Of a stretch of DNA of 64,000 bases, positions 57,171 to 64,000 are shown in pieces. Origin of the DNA: Sparassis latifolia (Eukaryota; Basidiomycota; Agaricomycetes; Polyporales; Sparassidaceae). Each line of letters begins with the position of its first letter. Within the stretch, counting starts at the first letter, position 1. The notes beneath the pieces were generated by a model. That model saw only the letters and a list, made by a program, of their open reading frames with translations. It made no database searches and was not told where the DNA came from. The translations under genes and the position numbers were made by a program. Location: NCBI GenBank assembly GCA_018466975.1, contig CM031561.1, positions 4,960,001 through 5,024,000 on the forward strand, written 5' to 3'.

Positions 57171-60100
57171 CTATGACAGTATTTCAAATGTGTGGTGGTC
57201 GGCGAACTTATTGACGTGGAAAGCACGGAATGCATCCAGTGAGTTCTTATCTGTAATGTCCCGTGATACACGCCTGTCGCCATACACCGGGATCAAGTGT
57301 GCTGCACGTATAATGGAGTCGACATGTATCATGGATATTACAGGTGCACCCTGTTCATCAGTTTCTGGTCAGACGATCCATATGCCTGTATCTTCATCTG
57401 GCTGATCACCAACACACTGAAACCAATGGATGAGGGCACAGGTATATTGATGGCCTGCATGCTTGAAAGAGAAGAGCAAGCGTATATGAACAACGTCAAT
57501 ACTGAGCATACCAGCAAGATTGGGGTCACGATTGATGAGGGCACAATCAAAACGTGGTGTATGACGACACCACACTGGATTTTCCTGAAGGTGTTTGCGA
57601 TGCATTCCGCCAATGCCACAAGGATCACTCAGAGCATAGTATGTTGCAGCGGCTGAGTAGTGAACGGAAATCTTGCCTTTGAGTGTTGGACATTCGCTGA
57701 TACTGACATTGGATGCAGAACGCGGGTTGTTAGAATTCAATTGGTCGTACAGAAATCGTCGGATCAGTTCAGGAAGCTCAGGTTGGTTGATCTGATGTGC
57801 AAGTTCAGCAAAACCTCTGGGATGTCGCTGTTCTGTTGGGCTTGGTCAATAGAGTCACATAAGGATAGAGTCAATCGTCACGCACGAACAGTCGCTGCTA
57901 GATCAACGTACACAAGAACTGTTGGGCCAGGGACACTGCCATCATCGTCCTGCTGCTCGTCAGGGCCCGGTGGCTTGGACACATGGCAGTCAGCTCCTAT
58001 ATTGATGTCTTCAGTCTCAATAGGATCAGCATCTACGAGATCTTTTGATTTTTCAGCATATGGAGTAAAATGGTGTAAAAACTTGACTTACAAATCTCGC
58101 AGAATGCATCGGAAAGACATGAACCCTTCAGCATACCACGCTTGATAAAGTCAACACGAGCTGCAGCAAGCTTATCGATCCTCTGATTTGTTCGCAGCAT
58201 CTGGCCTGGAGCCTGGTATCTGCTTGATCGGCGCCAAGGTTCCTTTACCGCTTTGATATGCTTAGATTCGGTAATGGATGAGCACAGCCCATTCGGGCTT
58301 GCGAATTCCCAGATTGAGAACCTGTATTGGCAGAGAGAATGCTGCTGAGGAAGTGAGATACCGTCAGGTCGAACACCGCAAGTCTCAAAAATCTTCCGGT
58401 AGTAATGAAACCAATCCAGAGCATCCTGAAGTGCATCAAGTGTTTGCTCAGTGTGAACGTTGCACCGTGCGATATAACAGAAGTTGAGGAAGGCTTGGAT
58501 GGCCCACACCATATCCTCGGGGACGTACTCAGCAATGGCAGGGAGATAAACCTAGCATACATATATAAGTTTGCTCATTTTTAAGTAGCGGAGAACGACA
58601 GACCTTCATCAATGCCTTTGAATCGTCTCCTGTCCATTGTTTGAATCCACGGCCCTTGGGAAATTGTCATAGGCCAGAGAATGCAGGCACTGCTGCAATG
58701 CTATAAAGGGTGATATGTGTCAGGCCAAACAAAAGTAATTAACGCCATAAGAACCTACCATTGATCAATATCTGCAAGGATTCGTTTCACTTCCCTCTTG
58801 CTGTGCATCAATTCAATGTATTCCTCCACCCAACTTACGAGGTGATCCTTGAATGTTCCTTTAATGATTTGATGAAGAAGATCCGGGGAGAGAAGTTCAT
58901 GGATATCAGCGCGAGGGAAATCATTCATAAAGGGCTGTGGTAACATCGGAAAGTTAGTTCCATTTGACTCAAAATTTTCACCTATCAATCAGTTCGGGTC
59001 ATTGCTCTAACATCGGCATAACTTGGTATGGATGGGTCTGCTATGTAAAGGAATGTCGATGAGACAAAATTGTGCTTACCACGATATCCCCGACAAGACC
59101 GTACTCATCCCATAATACGCCGAGTTCCAGTTCTTCTACTAGAAGTTCAGTATGTTCGCGACGGCGCCATCCATAGCCGGGGTCATCCAAATCATCTTTT
59201 CAAGCGGTACATCTTGAAAACCCATCAGTAACTGTGCAAAGGGAGAAACAGATGACTCACTTTGCACACCACCCAGAGACAATGCACGCAAGAAGTGCCT
59301 GCTCAGGATAGTCTGCAATGTAGGGACCAAGACCATATACAACACGGCGATAGTGGCTGTCTGCACACAGCATGATCTCTGGGGTCGTCATTCCAGGCTT
59401 CAAGGGCTGCAGAATTCTTGATAGTGAGGAATGAAAGAGCTGTCTGTGAAACTTGTGGAACGTCATGTCTTCGGAGAATTCTTTATCAGCTATCACCATT
59501 CAATGAATTAGCCCTATATGCAATGTCATCACGAAGAGATTCCTCACTCTTTGGAATCATAAGAAAGCCCAGGAGTGTCACAGCATTGCGGTGTGCACGA
59601 CGTACATTGTTGTGCACACCTCCAATGGATCCGTACAATGGATAGTACTCGGTTTGTCCCGTGGCAACAGAAACTGTTGTTTTGTCGCTGCCAAGGATAA
59701 CAGGTACAAATGCGGCACCATGTGTATTTGGATCCTGTGCAATGAGATTCTAAGATTGACTGATATCAGCTACGAAGGAAAATATTCGAAGAATGAGACA
59801 AACTTACAGCTTGTCTCCAGGCCCAATCTCCAGACATAAAATTCTTCAGACGATGTTGACCATCCACAAACTCTCGTAGTGGTGCATAGTCGATCTCGCT
59901 GTCAAAGTCCGCATTCGCCATTTGATCGCGAAAGACTTCAGAAGGATTCCAAAAGTATACTTCATATTTCGCTGTCATCCATGGGGGAACGTCTCTCTCG
60001 GGACGTTGACCTTCGCATTGTAGGTTGAACGACTCTCACTTGACATCACTGAGCAGTGTTGAGTTGATTGTGTTGTATAAGTCTTCACAATTTGCAAACG

Positions 60101-60877
60101 GCAGATCATCATGATGTTGGAGTAAGCTGGCAGCCCATAGCTGAAGTATAGTATCGATGTTTCCAGCTGACATCTGCTCTCGATTATACAGGAATTCCGC
60201 AGTTTCAAAGGCTACGCGATCATGGTAAGGGAACCAATTGTCCATTTCCGGAGCTGGGCGAGGAGGAGGGGGAGTACCATCTGGAAGATAGACTCCATTC
60301 TTATCACACGGCCTTCCTGCCAGATGCAAAAGAGATTAGAAAAATTTCAGCCAAAGTGAATGGACGAACCGTTAATATAGGGATGGTACTCTCTTGTCAC
60401 ACCGACTGAATCCAGGTCCACCCTGACATGATCCTGCTCATTGCATCTGTTCTTGGATGCACTTTCATTCTCCATGTCAATATCTGAGTTATCAGCATCG
60501 CCTGCAATGTCATTGTATACATAATCTGAATGTATGGGGGACTGCGGTGATGTGTCATCTTCCTTTGCAGGATCGAAAGGGCTCGAGGGCGCAAGTGCAG
60601 AATGGCCATCTTCATCCTGCATATTGCTAGACTTACATTCTGAACGTGATTCCTCCTCCTGGTCATTGTGAACATTTCCGTGAGAAGCTGATGGAGACTG
60701 TGGCTGATAAGAGGTGGTTATTCATGTCTGCGCAGGAGGAGCATGAGCGTGAGTGCAACGGATGTGTTTCGTGAGTCCACCTTTATTCTTGAACCACTGA
60801 TTGCAACTGGAGACATTGCAAGGGTAGTGTAGAAAACTGGGAATGTGTCGTGATCGAGGAATCAAATGGTTAGGCAT
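57171..60877 (-). pseudogene. Second Plavaka-type transposase, inactivated
   Basis: ATG 60877 (MPNHLIPRSRHIPSFL) leads into a C2H2 zinc finger, CNVSSCNQWFKNKGGLTKH with IRCTH. An acidic linker follows, then WAASLLQHHDDLPFANCEDL, FMSGDWAWRQA, LGSDKTTVSVATGQTEYYPL, CADSHYRRVVYGLGPYIADY, LLSPDLLHQIIKGTFKDHLV, GFKQWTGDDSKALMKVYLPA, the ATYYALSDPCGIGG region and a HVNKFADHHTFEIL end at 57171. Several short introns are visible. It carries at least four in-frame TGA codons: after APPAQT, in LLSDVK-ESF where relatives have W, after CTA, and in AFSGL-QFP where relatives have R. So it is dead as written, though otherwise well preserved. Confidence 0.85.
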
Positions 60878-61135
60878 TGCACTCGAGATTGTACCCAGGT
60901 AAAAGTGGGACTTTGCGAAGGATGAAGCGGTTGTGTAACTTACAACAAATTGGGCTTACACCATGACAAAGGATAGTTCGAAAATGCATTTATTTCAAGT
61001 AATATTACCTGCAATATACCAAGCCGAGAACGCTGCTGAATTGTTTGCCGTTAGATGCTGAACACCGTGGTAACAACTGTCGAAATGAACCATATTTCCA
61101 TTCCGCCATTTTTCAGCTCACTTCATACATCTGCC
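60878..61135. promoter_or_regulatory. Divergent promoter region between transposase and accessory gene
   Basis: 258 bp between two divergent start codons. The 7.5-kb transposon has the same head-to-head plan with 173 bp at 14958-15130. Confidence 0.45.
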
Positions 61136-63383
61136 ATGTCTCGTCCTGCTACTTGTGCAACAAACCTCGATAAGCATCCTGGTCAGCCTGATATAAAGGC
61201 AAAAAGACGCACCCAGGCAGAGATGAAGGCGGTAAGAATTGCGGAGGAGAAGGCCAAGGAGGAGATGCAGCAGGTGCAGGTCAAGAAGTTGAAGAGGATC
61301 GCTAATCTTGAGGACAGGATGGCCGATGACACTGCTAAAATTGAGGCCAAACATGTCACGCAATCATCTCAGCAGCCTGCGAAACGTTCTCGGGCTTCAG
61401 ACCCTCAAGCTCTCCAACACACCTATGCTTCTCTTGATGTAATGGAGGACGATCACGATAATGCAGGTGATCCACTTCAGGAGGTGCAAACGATGGAACG
61501 AGCTGGACATGGAGCTGTAGGAGATGCATCCGATGCTGAAGCCTCTGAACTCACAGATATTGAGACAGAGAATGAGCGCCTGAAGAAGAAAGCGAAGAAG
61601 CAGTCCACCAGGAAAGCAATAGATGCAGCTCGCAAACAGAATCTGAAGGAGACCAAGAAGATAATGAAGGAGTCTGTCATCATTGAGTCGTCCGAGGATG
61701 AGGGCACCGTCAAGAAAGAAGACGCCCAACTGCATGCTGGGAACTGCAAGGAAGCCAAAGCGCCGGTGCAATCAAAGTGAGTAGTACTCACTTCTGACAT
61801 GCAGTCATTGCTCACACTCGATGAAACTACCCTCTTTTATTACACCTGCAGAGACAAGAAGAGTGTCAGTGGCCTCTCTGCCAGTGGAACAATCAAGAAC
61901 TGGGCGGCGAATGTACCCACTTGGAATCTTTCCTCTAAGGCTGCCGATAGCCATCCACCATCCATCTCTGGCACTTCTCAGTCTCGTACTGCCACATACA
62001 AAATGGCCAGGACTGAGGCATCTACTTCCACCAAGGTGTCTGGGACTGTCAAAAAGTTAGCAGCCAAGACCGATGAGATCAATCTCATTGCGATTGAAGT
62101 TGGCGGTGGGATCTCCAGCGATGACGATGATGAACTTGAACGAATCACGGCTCTTTCCAGTCCGGTGAAGAGAAGAGTACGCTTGACCAGCAACGTAAGT
62201 AGTCTATACAATATTGATACCAGTACTGAGCAACCAGGTAGAGTATGGTCAAAATCGAAGATGCAGAGTTCGAACTCAATAATAAGCTGGACGATGGCAC
62301 ACTTGTTAAATCCAAGAAGCCGAAGTCTACCAATGCTACCAATGCTGATTTACCACCTGGCACGCTGAAGCTCTGGTGGCAGGTGTTTGTTTCGACTCTG
62401 GAGCACTACGTGGGTACTATGCAGGATCCCTGGTCGATCAGTGACGAAAAGGCTGTGGCGGTGTTACAATGTGTTTGGGACGCAGTTTTTACCAAAGCAA
62501 AGATTGAGCACAAGGTTACTCGCGAAGATTTCGTCTGCAAACTGGTAAGTCTCTGGCGTCAAATGCATCATTTGTCCAAACATAGCTGTCTTTTTCACCT
62601 TGTAGGCCAATCAGAGGCTCTGTGAATGGTGTAACGGCTTTGGTTCGACAGTGCTCGTGGTCCTCGGGAATCTATTTGGCTCCGATGAGGATTTTGAGAT
62701 GATCGAACAGCGTGCAAACTTTGCGAAGGTGCTTCTTCATAAACAGCGATTTGTATGGAATGATGCTGATGGTCCAAATGAATCCGTAAGTGATCGTACT
62801 ATCAAGCATTATTTTGTCCTAACACTTAGTCATTTTTTTCAAGTCATTCAGAGGTTTCTTCAGCTCACCGCTGGTCTTGCGAACACTCGCGTACTATTAC
62901 AAGTCGACTGAAGGCACGATCAACATCCCTGCTCTGTACGCTATCGAGATGGGGGAATCAAACAAGCCCTATGGTGCAATCAGGTTAGCTGCCGCTTCAG
63001 TGCGTATGATCCGCTTTTTTATGGTGGTCGTGTCAATCTAATTTTGATCAACATAGCTGGAGCGCGCATTCACTCTGTGGCGGACAGGAGTATTACAGAT
63101 TCAAGATGGGAAGGTGGCGACGGTCAAGTTCATCGATCCTCAAAGCGGAAAGGAAGACAAGTCCAGTTATGAGTTCTCGGACGCAACCTATGGCAAAAAG
63201 ACCCGGCAGTTCATCACCTTGGTCATAAATCTGTCGGATCGCAAACTTGACAGGGTTCTCAGTGAAGCGAGGAAGCTTTCTAAATCAAACAAGCAGGAAG
63301 TCATCGAAGTCTCAGATGAGGATTCTAATGATGAGCGCGTGAACCTCGTTGATCCTGACTCTGAGGAAGAGAATGATTCTTGA
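61136..63383 (+). CDS. Transposon-associated accessory protein (DUF6532-like), intact
   Basis: Six exons, 61136-61776, 61852-62194, 62242-62544, 62606-62785, 62844-62999 and 63057-63383, with consistent phases, give 649 aa with no stop. The start MSRPATCATNLDKHPGQPD was preferred to the ATG at 61055, which adds an unlikely leader. Residues about 30-90 are a charged coiled coil (AEMKAVRIAEEKAKEEMQQV); 150-215 are Lys/Glu-rich; then GLSASGTIKNWAANVPTW and an acidic SSDDDDELERIT. The C-terminal half is a helical domain with DFVCKLANQRLCEWCN and GAIRLAAASLERAFTLWRTG, resembling the DUF6532 family common in Agaricomycetes (recognised by eye). It ends in an acidic tail (DPDSEEENDS). It is divergent from the dead transposase at 57171-60877. 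Function unknown; a DNA-binding or transposition helper is possible. Confidence 0.7.
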
Positions 63384-64000
63384 CTTCATGGTTAAGAGGT
63401 ATGTTTTTATTTTGTCTTCTCCCTGTTGAACTGACACCATCCACGATAGTCTGTTTCAGTATGGACATGTTACAACCTTGGTAACTTGAAGTTTTTGTCA
63501 TCCGATCCCTCTCTTTTGTCTTCGACCATCCTCCAATCTTCGTCTCATACTGCCAGTCAGTTTTTACATCTTCTTTGATGCTATTACTATCACTTGCTGC
63601 CACCACTGTCGCTCATTGCTACCACTATGTTTGTTCACCGGTACCCACTTATTGGTATCAAATCTACCCGTCTATGGCTCTCTCCCTCCACTGTCTTTTT
63701 CAAGGAGCACATCTTTGGCGATGTCGATCCCAGGAAGGCCACGATCTCCTCACCGCATCTTGCTTCATGACTGGTATCATGTACGAGCTTGCACTGCACC
63801 TACGCTAGTCGCGTGCTAATTAATCTTACATGTCAGCGACTCCATTTCCTTCACCACTGTTTTCGTATGGTGTGGCTTTCAGACTAGTAACTCAGTGCAG
63901 GTGTGTGTACTACCTCTGTCGCTACGATAGCATCCTGACCAGGTTGTTTAGCTCGCCCTTGCCCTTGTGAGACTCTTCTCTGGTTCCCCAGGCCAGCGTG
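63384..64000. other. 3' flank without a supported gene
   Basis: Pyrimidine-rich, short ORFs only. The right terminus of the transposon was not recognised here. Confidence 0.45.

Noticed and set aside
1..64000. tRNA, rRNA genes or CRISPR arrays
   Set aside because: None were recognised by eye; CRISPR is not expected in a fungal nuclear genome and no spacer-repeat pattern was seen. A tRNAscan/Rfam run would settle the RNA genes.

Overview
This is a repeat-rich piece of a basidiomycete (Agaricomycetes, plausibly Polyporales) nuclear genome. The evidence is short introns of about 45-65 nt with GT..AG ends and CTRAY-like branch sites, a basidiomycete-style PEX13, fungal PMP3-like proteolipids, HNH_2-type nucleases, and DNA transposons of the basidiomycete Plavaka/CACTA type. 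No rRNA, tRNA or CRISPR array was recognised. 

Layout. 0-5.3 kb is host-like: the 3' end of a conserved gene, a GC-rich 129-bp minisatellite, and PEX13 (3967-5237, +). 5.8-23.6 kb is a tandem array of a two-gene module: a PMP3/UPF0057-like membrane proteolipid on the minus strand with, in two of four units, a divergently transcribed HNH nuclease on the plus strand. One PMP3 copy (7734-8224) and both HNH genes (8538-9879 and 21137-22505) have complete exon models; a fourth PMP3 copy lacks a start, and the third is cut by a 7.5-kb transposon. Three transposons sit in this array: a 1-kb Mutator-like element with a 9-bp target duplication (10294-11322), a Plavaka-type element (11969-19513), and a 1.3-kb relative (19826-21132) that ends 4 bp before an HNH start codon. 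Paralogous empty sites support all three. Without the insertions, both modules are about 2.76 kb from one PMP3 stop to the next. 

24.3-43.1 kb holds three copies of a segment with a six-exon short-chain dehydrogenase (SDR) gene: two direct (24.4-26.7 and 28.5-31 kb) and one inverted (39.6-42.2 kb). All keep the catalytic motifs but lose the SDR C-terminus, running instead into sequence with an open frame on the opposite strand. Between them are inverted duplications and GC-rich DNA with no gene I can identify. 

43.15-51.45 kb is AT-rich and bounded by inverted repeats of 0.7-0.8 kb built from units with alternating CTATATAG and TTGGCCAAG palindromes. It contains smaller inverted-repeat elements. 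52-57 kb is a mosaic of broken host genes with introns retained: a Kre9/Knh1-like fragment, a clathrin heavy chain pseudogene, and a methyltransferase fragment placed inside the clathrin. 57.2-63.4 kb carries a second Plavaka-type transposase, killed by stop codons, and a divergent six-exon accessory gene (61136-63383) whose reading frame is still fully open.
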